Assembly: GCF_029868625.1 (NCBI RefSeq)
Contig: NZ_JARWOJ010000077.1
Location: 1 to 64,000 of the forward strand
Reading direction: 5' to 3'
Source: Nocardia neocaledoniensis
GTDB lineage: Bacteria; Actinomycetota; Actinomycetes; Mycobacteriales; Mycobacteriaceae
Length of the DNA: 64,000 nt
In this document: in pieces, positions 9,820-18,414 of the stretch
How the letters are laid out: each line of letters begins with the position of its first letter
Numbering within the stretch: position 1 is the stretch's first letter
Translations under genes and position numbers: made by a program
Notes under the pieces: generated by a model
Database searches by the model: none
Seen by the model: the letters and a program-made list of their open reading frames with translations, nothing else
What the model was told of the DNA's origin: nothing

Positions 9820-10698
9820 TCACGCAGGCTGCGGTTGATCCTGGTTCAGACCAGAGCCACCGGTGAGAATCGCACCGACCTTGCCGATCGGCTCCATGAG
9901 CGTCTTGATGTCGGTGAAGATCTTCTTCAGATCGCTCAGCATGTCCGCGTACGAAAGACTGTCCCGTGCGATACGCCGCAGGGCAGCAGGGATTACGTGC
10001 GCGGCGGCGGCACCGCTCGTCGCGATCAGCTCGATCGTCCAACCGATCGCTGCGCCGACAAGGTTGGCGAGCAGGTCGCGAACCAAGGTGCGTACCGCAT
10101 CGACAGCCTTGGACACCGATTCCATCGACTTGCCCATGGACGCAGCTATGCCGCTGGCGGCATCGATTTGATCGATAAGACTCGAAGCACTCACACGGTA
10201 CTGCTGGCCGGAGGCACCCTGCCAATCTTCGATATCCTGCTCTACGCTGGCCTTCCAATCAACGGCGACAGCCGACAATTCCGTCGATATTTTCGTCCAC
10301 GACTTCGCATACGCCTCGACGATATCCGGGTTACCGGCCAGCTCGTCCAGGCCTTTCCGCATGAACTCGACGTGGTCGAGGATCCATTTCGCGACCTGAC
10401 TGCCGATGAAGGCGAACGGATCCAACACCTTGTAGGCGACTTCCATGACGGTTCCAGCCAGTCCGAGCATGCCGAGCATCGCCGCATCGACTTGACCCGA
10501 TGCGAAGTTTCCGTAGACGTCCCATGCATCGCCCGCGACCGTGCCCTTCAGAACTCCGGGCGTACCGGTTTTCTGATCGCCGTTGAGCCCCACATTCGAG
10601 AGCAGCGGAAATCCCTCTTGATAGTATGCGCCGTTCGAGTCCACGCCACTGGCAAGCATTCCGTTTGTGGGCGCGGTCGGGTCGTCGAAACCAACCAC
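9820..10698 (-). CDS. Long WXG-type T7SS-associated protein (module 1)
   Basis: Function not recognised. The 292-residue, mostly helical protein has a central WXG turn, EDWQGASGQQY, with W at about residue 159, and a hydrophobic stretch near AAIGWTIELIATSGAAAAHVI. The same WQG turn occurs in the long proteins at 16,444 and 20,259. The GTG at 10698 lies 2 bp after the preceding stop and follows a GGGGG run. It is the last gene of a minus-strand trio (YbaB-like, EspC-like, long WXG protein), which argues for a secreted T7SS substrate. I see no recognisable toxin domain. Confidence 0.75.
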   Translation of the reverse strand: MVGFDDPTAPTNGMLASGVDSNGAYYQEGFPLLSNVGLNGDQKTGTPGVLKGTVAGDAWDVYGNFASGQVDAAMLGMLGLAGTVMEVAYKVLDPFAFIGSQVAKWILDHVEFMRKGLDELAGNPDIVEAYAKSWTKISTELSAVAVDWKASVEQDIEDWQGASGQQYRVSASSLIDQIDAASGIAASMGKSMESVSKAVDAVRTLVRDLLANLVGAAIGWTIELIATSGAAAAHVIPAALRRIARDSLSYADMLSDLKKIFTDIKTLMEPIGKVGAILTGGSGLNQDQPQPA

Positions 10699-10700
10699 TG

Positions 10701-11045
10701 CTATTTACCCCCGTTCGAGTTACCGATCTCGGCTTTGAGTCCGGCCAAGCTCGAACCGATTTTACCGTCGACGTCTTCGACAGTCGATGCCACAGTCTCG
10801 AGTTTGCCCGGCAGAACCGAAACCGACTCAGCCAATTTTCGAATTGCCGCGATCGCAGTCTCGTGATCGTCGTCATATATCCATTCGACAAAAGGTCGGG
10901 GTATCTCACCGAACCCGTCGTCGGCCGAGCCGAGATAGGTGGCCGCTTGCAGGGCCGCCGTCATCTTGGACATCAGATTCGTCATCTTGGTGGCATGAGC
11001 GCGAACTTCATCGGGATCGATCGAAAAATCAGCAGGACTTCCCAT
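10701..11045 (-). CDS. EspC-like (ESX secretion-target) protein (module 1)
   Basis: A 114-residue helical protein beginning MGSPADFSIDPDEVRAHATKM, the N-terminal pattern of the EspC/T7SS secretion-target family (PF10824-type): a short hydrophobic start, then D-P-D-E-V-R-A-H-A. It has no WXG motif, as usual for this family. The ATG sits one base after the stop of the YbaB-like gene and its stop is 2 bp before the long WXG gene, so the three are coupled. Similar small proteins occur at 16,102 and 21,925. Confidence 0.78.
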   Translation of the reverse strand: MGSPADFSIDPDEVRAHATKMTNLMSKMTAALQAATYLGSADDGFGEIPRPFVEWIYDDDHETAIAAIRKLAESVSVLPGKLETVASTVEDVDGKIGSSLAGLKAEIGNSNGGK

Positions 11046-11046
11046 T

Positions 11047-11631
11047 TCAGACCAGCCACGACTTCCTGTTGTAGTACTGCTCGTCCTCGTCGGGCTCGTC
11101 TGGTGCCACAACCTGATCACGATTGGGCTTGCGACTCCATGGCTGCGCGGAGCTCGACGGAACCGGCGGCACGTCGAAGGGTTCCGCAACCGGTGGCCGC
11201 GAAGCATAATTCGATACGAAATTGTTCGATGCGGCGACATCCTGTGTCACCGCGGTGTCGACCGGATCTGTATCCGGGAACCGCTGCTCGTATCGACTGA
11301 CCATGTCCACCGCGGGCGAATCGTCCCCCACCAGATCGCTGACAAGGTTCGTGACCCGCTGGCGAAGTTTCGCCTGAGCGATCCGCATGCACTCCATGAT
11401 GGCGGCAGATGTCATCGCGGGATCCTTGCCCCGAGTGGATTCGGCCAGTTCAATGGCAACGGGAACCCCATTGCTGTCGACAGTGATTTGGACGCTGCCG
11501 TCGTCGGATTTTGCCGTTACAGACAATTCGGTCATCGAACGCTGCAGATGGTCATATTTCTTTGCCGCGTCTTCGAGCTGCTCCGCGAATCGACGAGCAT
11601 GATCGATCGACTGATCAAGCCTGTTCTCCAC
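11047..11631 (-). CDS. YbaB/EbfC-like protein with C-terminal SWLV tail (module 1)
   Basis: The N-terminal 110 residues look like the YbaB/EbfC fold: a helix (MENRLDQSIDHARRFAEQLE), a strand pair around GSVQITVDSNGVPVAIEL, then a helix (MRIAQAKLRQRV). A disordered proline- and acid-rich tail follows, ending EQYYNRKSWLV. I chose the GTG at 11631 because GGGGAGG lies 9 nt upstream; an in-frame ATG at 11670 would add 13 residues. The tail motif recurs in the small proteins at 15,739 and 19,783, each next to an EspC-like gene. Confidence 0.78.
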   Translation of the reverse strand: MENRLDQSIDHARRFAEQLEDAAKKYDHLQRSMTELSVTAKSDDGSVQITVDSNGVPVAIELAESTRGKDPAMTSAAIMECMRIAQAKLRQRVTNLVSDLVGDDSPAVDMVSRYEQRFPDTDPVDTAVTQDVAASNNFVSNYASRPPVAEPFDVPPVPSSSAQPWSRKPNRDQVVAPDEPDEDEQYYNRKSWLV

Positions 11632-11819
11632 CAGAATATTCCTCCCCATACCCCGAATCTCGACACCCATGACAGCGAAGTCAAGTTAGCAGATACCCGA
11701 GTGGTGAGCCGCGGCCGGCGTTCGCGACATCCGCCGAATCAGACGAGCTTCAGAGCCACGGTGGCGTTGCGCCCGGTCAACGAGGACTGGCAGTGACGTG
11801 CCTATGCCAGAATGGCGCG

Positions 11820-12308
11820 ATGAACGTGGGCGAGAGCGAGGTCGAGCGCGGAGGTGCCGTCACCACCCGCGGCCGAGCCGCGAAATATCATGGCGCACCG
11901 GGGGATCCGAGGTACCCCTCACCTCGTGCAATGCGCGCTTCGATGGCCGGCTTGGTAGACGGCCTCCTGTGGTGGGCCACATTCTTCGGCTCTGTCCTAT
12001 CGCTGATCGCGCTCCTCGAAGGGCCTGGAAGCATCGTGGCAGCGGTTCTGGTCCTACCCGTCGCGACCGTCATCACCGTCAACTCGATACTCCTGCCGCG
12101 CTGGGTGCATGCGAGCATCGGCGACCTCATTTTCGGGCTGGTCAAGATCCGCCCCGGCGACGGAGGCCGGCCTTCGGTCAGCGATCTCGCGCGCAACATC
12201 TGGAACCCCAAGCCGAGTCGAGGCGACTCGGCCACCCCGCGGGTTGTACAGGTCCGCCGCTGCGACACGGTTCGATGGGCGACCACTTCGGAGAACTCGC
12301 CGAGGTGA
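11820..12308 (+). CDS. RDD-family membrane protein
   Basis: Short integral membrane protein (162 residues) with the RDD pattern: R-A-S-M-A-G-L-V-D before the first hydrophobic helix (GLLWWATFFGSVLSLIALL), a second helix (IVAAVLVLPVATVITVNSILL), then ASIGDLIFGLVKIRPGDGGRPS, the cytosolic loop typical of RDD proteins. RDD proteins are often linked to T7SS or ion transport in actinobacteria, but the function here is unknown. It is divergent from the YbaB-like gene. An ATG at 11793 is in frame but less likely. Confidence 0.75.
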   Translation: MNVGESEVERGGAVTTRGRAAKYHGAPGDPRYPSPRAMRASMAGLVDGLLWWATFFGSVLSLIALLEGPGSIVAAVLVLPVATVITVNSILLPRWVHASIGDLIFGLVKIRPGDGGRPSVSDLARNIWNPKPSRGDSATPRVVQVRRCDTVRWATTSENSPR

Positions 12309-12653
12309 CCGACAGGGCTCAGACAGCCCATGGAGCCATCCCAAGCCTGTGCGCTACGACACATTTGGTCGTTCCACGTCACTGACGCGGAACCAACAGT
12401 GGAGTCGGTGCGTCCAATCATCGTGTGGTCACCCGAAATTCCCTGTGGACGATGATGTCGAGACGTCTGCATGCGCGGGTGACGATGGCCCCGGCAACAG
12501 CGGAGACCCCTCCGCTGCGCATCCCTACGCCGATCGACCGCGCCGTGCATCGACCGTGAACGAGCAGCCTCGTTCCCACTACCACGGTCCGGTAATGTCA
12601 ACCCGCAATGGGCGGGGAGTCCCGCGGGATACCGGTGTCGGTGGGAGGAACCT
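12309..12653. other. Intergenic region, 345 bp
   Basis: No convincing coding sequence on either strand. The last 20 bases hold a good ribosome site (GGAGG at 12,644-12,648) for the following lipoprotein gene; GTG at 12654 is 5 nt and ATG at 12660 is 11 nt from it. The rest shows no hairpin or repeat that I could recognise. Confidence 0.6.
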
Positions 12654-13223
12654 GTGCAGATGAGTCGGGGATCGCAGGCGGTCGCTGGGCTGGCGCTGGC
12701 GGGGATGCTGCTGGTGGGGGGATGCGGGCAGGAGAAGCCAAGCGACGAGGCGACGCCGGCGCCGACGTCGAGCGACGTGCCGCTGCCCACCGGGTTCGAT
12801 GGATGCAACCTGCCGCAGTCGTTGATCGCCGCGGAGCAGTTGAAGAACATGGGCGAGGACAAGAACTGGAACTCCCCGGGGAGCTCGCGCAAATGGTCGG
12901 GCTGCACGTGGGTTCAGAGTGATGGCTTCACAGCAGGGGTCACGGTAACCACAATCACTCTCCAGAACATTCTCGACAGCCCAAGCAGCACGTGGACGAT
13001 CGGCGATCGGTTCGCTATCGGAGATCGGGCTGTGGTCACCTACAGCCAACCGGTAGACGACCCTGCGGAAAAATGCATGCTCAACGTCGAGATGAGCGGG
13101 GGAAGCATGGAGATCACGTTGCTCAACCAGCCGTCCGCCAGAAAGTCGAAGGGCCGTCACGCCTGCGACATCGCGAAGTCATTGGCAACACAGTTGGCGC
13201 CGACGATCCCGGCTGGAAGCTGA
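12654..13223 (+). CDS. DUF3558-type lipoprotein
   Basis: Exported lipoprotein (189 residues) with signal peptide MSRGSQAVAGLALAGMLLVG and lipobox LVGGC. The mature part has the DUF3558 layout: LPTGFDGCNLP near the start, KWSGCTW in the middle and a paired Cys (EKCMLNVE, RHACDIAKSLA) near the end, probably two disulphides. DUF3558 proteins are abundant in Nocardia and often sit beside T7SS substrates, as here, where five T7SS-type genes follow on the same strand. Confidence 0.88.
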   Translation: MQMSRGSQAVAGLALAGMLLVGGCGQEKPSDEATPAPTSSDVPLPTGFDGCNLPQSLIAAEQLKNMGEDKNWNSPGSSRKWSGCTWVQSDGFTAGVTVTTITLQNILDSPSSTWTIGDRFAIGDRAVVTYSQPVDDPAEKCMLNVEMSGGSMEITLLNQPSARKSKGRHACDIAKSLATQLAPTIPAGS

Positions 13224-13272
13224 CGGCGAGCCGGCACGGATAGTCAACTCAACAAGAAATAAGGAGGGGGTT

Positions 13273-13779
13273 GTGGCTGACGATACGCCATTGGCGAGTT
13301 TGATCGAGCAAGCCAGGAACGGCAACCTGAACGTCGGATTCAGTGACAACATCGCAGTCAATGCCGATGAGTTCGTCTACATCGAACGGGACTGCGAGGC
13401 TTTCAAAGACAAGATCCGAGTCCTGCAACGCACCGCCGAAGGCATTTCGAAGCGCGAGAATTGGGGACTCGGCGAAGACAAGGACCGCCTGGCCTCCGCC
13501 CAAACCCTGGTCGGCCGATTCCGCGGGAAGGCCAAGATCGTCGACCCCGCAAGAGATTCCGACAACAACGTCTACGACGTCCTCGAGCAGCACTACAAGA
13601 TCGTCGACGACATCCAGATCCTGCATCGCACGATCGCGCAGAAGTATCGCGAAACCGACGCCGCCTTCGCCGCGGAGTACGACCGGATGACGGCGAACCT
13701 GCCCGCCAGCCCGATCACCACGAACCCGCCCGGCAAGATCGAGCCCGGCACGACTTCCATCGCGGTGGGGCAGTCATGA
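13273..13779 (+). CDS. Hypothetical helical protein of the T7SS island
   Basis: Function not recognised. The 168-residue, mostly alpha-helical and charged protein has a long N-terminal helical region (residues about 1-115), then an extended tail rich in Pro, Thr and Gly. I used the GTG at 13273, preceded by AAGGAGG at 13,261-13,267. Its stop overlaps the next start in ATGA, so it is coupled to the WEG-motif protein and then EspG. It may be a small helical partner of that substrate, comparable to PE with PPE, but this is inference from position only. Confidence 0.78.
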   Translation: MADDTPLASLIEQARNGNLNVGFSDNIAVNADEFVYIERDCEAFKDKIRVLQRTAEGISKRENWGLGEDKDRLASAQTLVGRFRGKAKIVDPARDSDNNVYDVLEQHYKIVDDIQILHRTIAQKYRETDAAFAAEYDRMTANLPASPITTNPPGKIEPGTTSIAVGQS

Positions 13780-14954
13780 CGCACTCGACCGAGAAGCCGA
13801 AGATCACCGACGATATTCGCGAGCACGCCGACCAGTTCGAGCACTGGGACATCTACCGGTCGTTCAACCCGCTCGACCCCAATGCCGCGCAATCGGCCGC
13901 CCAGGAGTACTGGGCGTTGGCGAACGGCTGGAACAACGCCGTCGAGTACTTCGCCGCACGGATCAAGCATTCGAGCACCGCGGCCTGGGAAGGAACCGCC
14001 GCCGAAGCCTCCCGGACAGCGATCACGAACTACGCAGCGCGCGCACTGGAGCTCTCACCCGCGTTGTCCGCGTTGGCCTCCGAGGTGACTGTCGCGGCAA
14101 ATTCGATCGTCACCACCAAACAGTCGGTGGACGAACCCCAAAATGGCCGCGGCACATGGGATCTGACGGGAAAGATCGCGGACTGGGTCACCGACGGACC
14201 GCGCTCGCGAGACGAAATCGACCGGGCGAAGACGGAAGCCCGCGAGGCGATGCAAACCCACTACATCGACAAGTTCAAGGTGACCGACGGCAAGATCCCG
14301 GTGTTCCCGACGGCGGTGAGCCCTGTCGATCCCCTCTACTCCTTCGATCCGAGCAGCGACCCGGGCGGGACTCCGTCCGACGGCGGCGGGAATCCGACCA
14401 CACCAACGGCGACGAACCCGTCGGCCACCTCTCCGACCACTGATCAACCCGCGACGACCGAAGATCCGACCGCCACCGAGGGCGACTCCGAGGACGATTC
14501 GACCGACGACTCGAGCAGTGCAGATCCGGATACCGGCGATTCGACAGAACCGAGTTCGACGGATCCCGAATCGCCCGCGACAAATCCGGCCGCAACCAAC
14601 CCGGCGGCGGCCGGCGCTCCCGGATCGGGCTCGCCCGGCGGCGGGACAGGTGGAGGCGGCGCGGGATCCCCGGGCGCCGGAACGCCTTCCGCGCCCGCAC
14701 CGGGCAAAGGGATGCCGGGCACGCCCCTCGCGGCGGGCGGCACTGCCGCCGGTCTCGGTACCGCCGCCGCGAATGGTGGCCGCGGCATGGCGGGGATGGG
14801 CGGCATGGGCGCGCCTGGCGGGCGCGGTGGCGGCAAGGACGACGAATCGACCCACGAGATTCCCGAGTGGTTGAGAAACATGGAGAACACCGAGGAACTC
14901 CTGGGCGAAACCCCCAAGACGTTGCCCGGCGGCGTGATCGGCCTGGACCTGTGA
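13776..14954 (+). CDS. WXG-type T7SS substrate with long Pro/Gly/acidic tail (PPE/EspB-like)
   Basis: A 392-residue candidate substrate. The N-terminal 150 residues form a helical hairpin with a WEG turn (STAAWEGTAAEAS, W71), comparable to the helical domains of PPE and EspB proteins. A disordered region rich in Thr, Ser, Asp and Pro follows (about 190-285), then a Gly/Ala region (GRGMAGMGGMGAPGGRGGG), as found in EspB-like tails. The C-terminus reads HEIPEWLRNMENTEELLG. It overlaps its upstream neighbour by ATGA and espG by GTGA, so it is probably the EspG client. Confidence 0.82.
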   Translation: MTHSTEKPKITDDIREHADQFEHWDIYRSFNPLDPNAAQSAAQEYWALANGWNNAVEYFAARIKHSSTAAWEGTAAEASRTAITNYAARALELSPALSALASEVTVAANSIVTTKQSVDEPQNGRGTWDLTGKIADWVTDGPRSRDEIDRAKTEAREAMQTHYIDKFKVTDGKIPVFPTAVSPVDPLYSFDPSSDPGGTPSDGGGNPTTPTATNPSATSPTTDQPATTEDPTATEGDSEDDSTDDSSSADPDTGDSTEPSSTDPESPATNPAATNPAAAGAPGSGSPGGGTGGGGAGSPGAGTPSAPAPGKGMPGTPLAAGGTAAGLGTAAANGGRGMAGMGGMGAPGGRGGGKDDESTHEIPEWLRNMENTEELLGETPKTLPGGVIGLDL

Positions 14955-15742
14955 CGGAATGGACCTGGGAGCCGGACGATTTCGCCGCGCTCTGGTACAG
15001 CCTCGGCCGAGACCGCTTTCCCTTTCCGCTCGGCTACACCAGTCGACTGGTTTCGGTGGCCGAGGTCGATCGGCACCGTTCGATGATCCAGAGCCGGTAC
15101 GACACCGACGAACGCGAGCTGATCGAGCTCGCCTTCCACACCCTCACGGCCTCTCAACTGCGGATCGAAATCCTCGGCGAATCGAATGCCATCGGCAAGA
15201 GCGGGACGAAGGAATACCGCGTCATCGGCGCTCGAACGCCACATCATGCGGTGATGCTCACCCAGACAGCGACGCTCGAGGGCGTCGAGGAACGGATTCG
15301 CTGCCGGCTGCTACGGCCTGAACAGTTGCCCGGTCGGCTGTCGTGGATTGTTCCCGAATACGCCGCCGGACGTGGCGCCACCGAGACGTTCCATCTCGAT
15401 GAGCTGGAATCGAAAGGTCGCGAGTCGGACAGCTGGTCGGTCACTCCGCGGCAACGCTTCGACAAGTTCGTCCACCGGCCCCGTGAAGGTACTGCCTGGG
15501 CGCAGTTGCGGACAGGCCAGATCACCGACCGTCCTCAACCATGGTCCAGCGCACGCTGGTTCGACTTCCGCGATGACGGTCGCTACCTCATGCAACGCAA
15601 CCGTGAACACGTGCGGATGACCCCGGCCGGTTCCGAGGATCTGACCAAGCTGTTCACCAACTGGATCGATCGAGCCCTCACTCGGCTACGCGAACAAGAG
15701 GAGCAAGCTGTGCCGACCCCGTGGGGAGGAAGTGCGCGATGA
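14951..15742 (+). CDS. espG: ESX secretion-associated chaperone, EspG family
   Basis: A 263-residue protein recognisable as EspG-type: the start TEWTWEPDDFAALWYSLGRDRFPFPL, VDRHRSMIQSRYDTDERELIE, and a C-terminal beta-rich half with RYLMQRNREHVRMTPAGSEDL. EspG proteins bind PE/PPE-type heterodimers in the cytosol and deliver them to their ESX channel. The GTG at 14951 overlaps the WEG-substrate stop in GTGA; an in-frame upstream ATG is inside that gene. EspG is not part of the mycobacterial ESX-4 core, so its presence far from any other ESX channel is notable. Confidence 0.85.
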   Translation: MTEWTWEPDDFAALWYSLGRDRFPFPLGYTSRLVSVAEVDRHRSMIQSRYDTDERELIELAFHTLTASQLRIEILGESNAIGKSGTKEYRVIGARTPHHAVMLTQTATLEGVEERIRCRLLRPEQLPGRLSWIVPEYAAGRGATETFHLDELESKGRESDSWSVTPRQRFDKFVHRPREGTAWAQLRTGQITDRPQPWSSARWFDFRDDGRYLMQRNREHVRMTPAGSEDLTKLFTNWIDRALTRLREQEEQAVPTPWGGSAR

Positions 15743-16080
15743 ACTGGCTCGCCAGAATCGACAGCATCACCAACGAACACATCGACGCCACGCGGCAGGT
15801 CGAGGAGCGCGTGCAACAGGTCCAGCGGGAAGCCGAAGAGGCGACACAGCGGATCGGTGAGCGGGTGGCGGCAATGGGATTCGGGCAGGAGACACCGGAA
15901 GAACGCGCTGCTCGCGAGGCACGGGAAGAGCGGGACCGCTTGATGTACGAGTACCGCATGCGGGCGCAGCAAGCGGAGGCGCCGGGCCGCCACCGCGAGG
16001 TCTATGTGCAGCCCTCGGACTGGACCGACGTCGACGAGGCGCGAGCCGAAGGGTTCGGTCGCGATTCATGGCTGGTGTAA
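15739..16080 (+). CDS. Small coiled-coil protein with C-terminal SWLV tail (module 2)
   Basis: Function not recognised. This 113-residue protein has a long charged helix (about residues 5-90, heptad-like, very Glu/Arg rich) and a short tail ending EGFGRDSWLV. The tail matches the YbaB-like protein at 11,047 (RKSWLV) and the protein at 19,783 (RRSTWLD). It lacks the YbaB beta strands. Its ATG overlaps the espG stop (ATGA), so it is coupled to espG, and an EspC-like gene starts 21 bp downstream. Confidence 0.8.
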   Translation: MNWLARIDSITNEHIDATRQVEERVQQVQREAEEATQRIGERVAAMGFGQETPEERAAREAREERDRLMYEYRMRAQQAEAPGRHREVYVQPSDWTDVDEARAEGFGRDSWLV

Positions 16081-16101
16081 GCACGTTCGAAGGGGCCGCT
16101 G

Positions 16102-16440
16102 ATGAGTGACATGCTGAACATAGACACGAATACCGTTCGCGCACAGGGCGCGAAGCTGCAGAGCACCGCGCAAGAACTGACCGCGGTCGCGAACTCCTGG
16201 GTGAACATGTTCGACAAGAACGACCTGGGCACGGAGTACGCGGCCGAGGCGGCGGCGATCGTCACCGGGTTCGAACACACGGCAACCGCGGTGAAGAACT
16301 GGTCGGGCGCGTGCACCGCGTTCGGCGATGCCCTGACCAACAGCGCCAACAGCGTGCAGTACACCGATGATCAGTTCTCCAGCGCCATCGGCAAAGTATC
16401 GGTCGACGGCAATGGTGATCTGACAGTAGGGGGGAAGTAG
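16102..16440 (+). CDS. EspC-like (ESX secretion-target) protein (module 2)
   Basis: A 112-residue helical protein beginning MSDMLNIDTNTVRAQGAKLQS, the EspC/secretion-target N-terminal pattern (hydrophobic, D, then V-R-A-x-G/A). A central W-S-G-A-C lies in the second helix. It lies between the coiled-coil tail protein and the long AEAGPL protein, 3 bp before the latter, matching the module at 10-11.6 kb. It is probably co-secreted with, or presents, the long protein. Confidence 0.8.
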   Translation: MSDMLNIDTNTVRAQGAKLQSTAQELTAVANSWVNMFDKNDLGTEYAAEAAAIVTGFEHTATAVKNWSGACTAFGDALTNSANSVQYTDDQFSSAIGKVSVDGNGDLTVGGK

Positions 16441-16443
16441 GGC

Positions 16444-18402
16444 ATGGCAGACGACTCCAAGCTCGGACTCGGCGAGGGAAATGCCGGATCGTGGGTAACC
16501 ATCAACGGCACCGGCCGCGACGGGTCCGCCGTGTGGGCGGGGTACGGCGATCATGCCGCCGATGACGTCAAGGTCAACGAGGCGCTGGCCGCCGATACCG
16601 GTGCCTACAACCCGGGATACGATGCCGCCACAATTCTCATGTGCGGCGGAAACGGCCTGAGCCCCAACCAGGTTTATTCCACCCAGAGCAACTACGACAT
16701 TCTGTTCTGGTTCCACCTCGTGCAGGCGCGCTATGCGTTCTCCGGCGGCAAAGCAACCGGAATTTCGCTCGAATCGAAGGACGCGATCAGCAAGGCGTAC
16801 TTCAAACAGAGCAACATGAAGCTGAACAACCTCGTCGGTGCGGCTCAGCGCATTTCCGCCGCCATGCCGAAGATCGAGACCGCCCAGAACGATCAGGAGC
16901 AGGTGGTCCGTGTTCTCGACGGCGCCTGGCAGGGTGCGAGTGGCACGGCGGCGAAGACCAAGCTGAGCAACCTCAATACCTGGTCGGACGAGGCCTCCAC
17001 CGAAATCGGCCAACTGCCCGGCATTCTGAACGCCGCCGTCGACGGGATCAAGAGCTGCCTGCAGCGGAAGGCCAATGCATTCGGCGAACTGTTCAACATC
17101 ACCAAGATCAACGGTGTCGAGATGGCGAACGGGGACAGTGGTGGTCGAGGGATCAATCTCAACGGTGGGGATGACGATGCGGCCGGAAACGACGATGTCT
17201 CACTGATTCTCAGATACGCAGACCGGAGCGGAATCGGCGACAATGTGCGTGCTCGAATCCAGGTACTCGCAGACCAAGGGGTGTTCGGCCCGAACCGCGG
17301 CGGGTTGGCCAGATATGCCAACGCCTGGGATCAGGGGCCGAAATGGCAGAACGAAGACCGAAGCGAGCTTGGGTCTGCATACTTCGATGATCAGGCGGTA
17401 CAGCTTTGCATCCAGTGGCGTACCCATTTTCACGAGAGTGCCGAAGGCTTCTTCCGGGCTTATACCAACCTATGTACCGAGACGGACGCTGCAGTCAAGG
17501 GATACTTGAAAGTCATCACAGATGCCCTGAACAACGTCGAGCATCTGTCCACTCCCCCAGCCCCCGAATCACAGCCCGCCGATCAACCGGACACCGGCAC
17601 CCCGAAAACCAACCCCGCGGGCACCACCACCGACACCTCGAACGGCGGCGGCAGTCTCTCAACCGGTGACACGACCGACGACGGCAAGACTGCCGCGGCC
17701 GCAACGGTGAACCCGACCACCACGGACGACACCGACACAGACGATGACACCGACGACGACAACAACTCGTCCACCGACCTGAGCAGCCTGTTGTCCACGG
17801 TCTCGAGCGGGCTGTCGACGCTGAGTTCGGTGGTCAGCGAGCTGTCGAGTCTGACCTCGGGCTCCTCGACCTCGGCCGAGTCGATCGCCGAATCAATCGG
17901 CACCGGTCTCAGCTCGCTCGGGACATCGATCACCAGTGGCATCGAGCAGCTGAGCACCATGTTCAACAGCGGAGGAACCACCGAATTCACCATCGCGGGA
18001 ACCACACTGAGTGTGGGGACCGGCGAGAACGGCCAACTCGCGCTGACCACCACGGACTCCACCGGCACGACCCACCAATACGGCCTCACTCTCAACGAGC
18101 AGGGAATCCCGGTGGTCACCGACAACACCTCGACAGATTCAGCCGACGGCGGCGCGCCCGCTGCTCCTGCTGACCAAGGGCCTGCGGCTTCTGGCGACGG
18201 TGGCAATCCGGCGAACGCGACACCGAACCCCACCGGCGCACTCAACGCCAAAGGCCAGGAAAACGAACACAATCCGGGCACATACACCGGAGGACCGGCG
18301 TGGACACCCGAAGAAACGCCCGACACCCAGCAGTTGGCGACCCCGCCCGAGCAGCAGCCCGGCAACTCCGGCGCGCAGCTTGCGGAGGCCGGCCCGCTGT
18401 GA
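16444..18402 (+). CDS. Long WXG-type T7SS substrate with beta domain and LAEAGPL terminus (module 2)
   Basis: Function not recognised. In the 652 residues I see a non-repetitive N-terminal region; a helical part with the WXG turn [10 protein letters not shown] (W162); a Thr/Asp-rich linker (about 375-440); a Ser/Leu-rich helical stretch; a small beta domain (about 505-560) with [14 protein letters not shown] and YGLTLNEQG; and a disordered tail ending LAEAGPL. The beta domain and terminus recur in the protein at 20,259, on the opposite strand. A secreted structural or adhesive role is more likely than a toxin role because there is no compact C-terminal enzyme domain. Confidence 0.8.
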
Positions 18403-18414
18403 TCGTCGACATTC

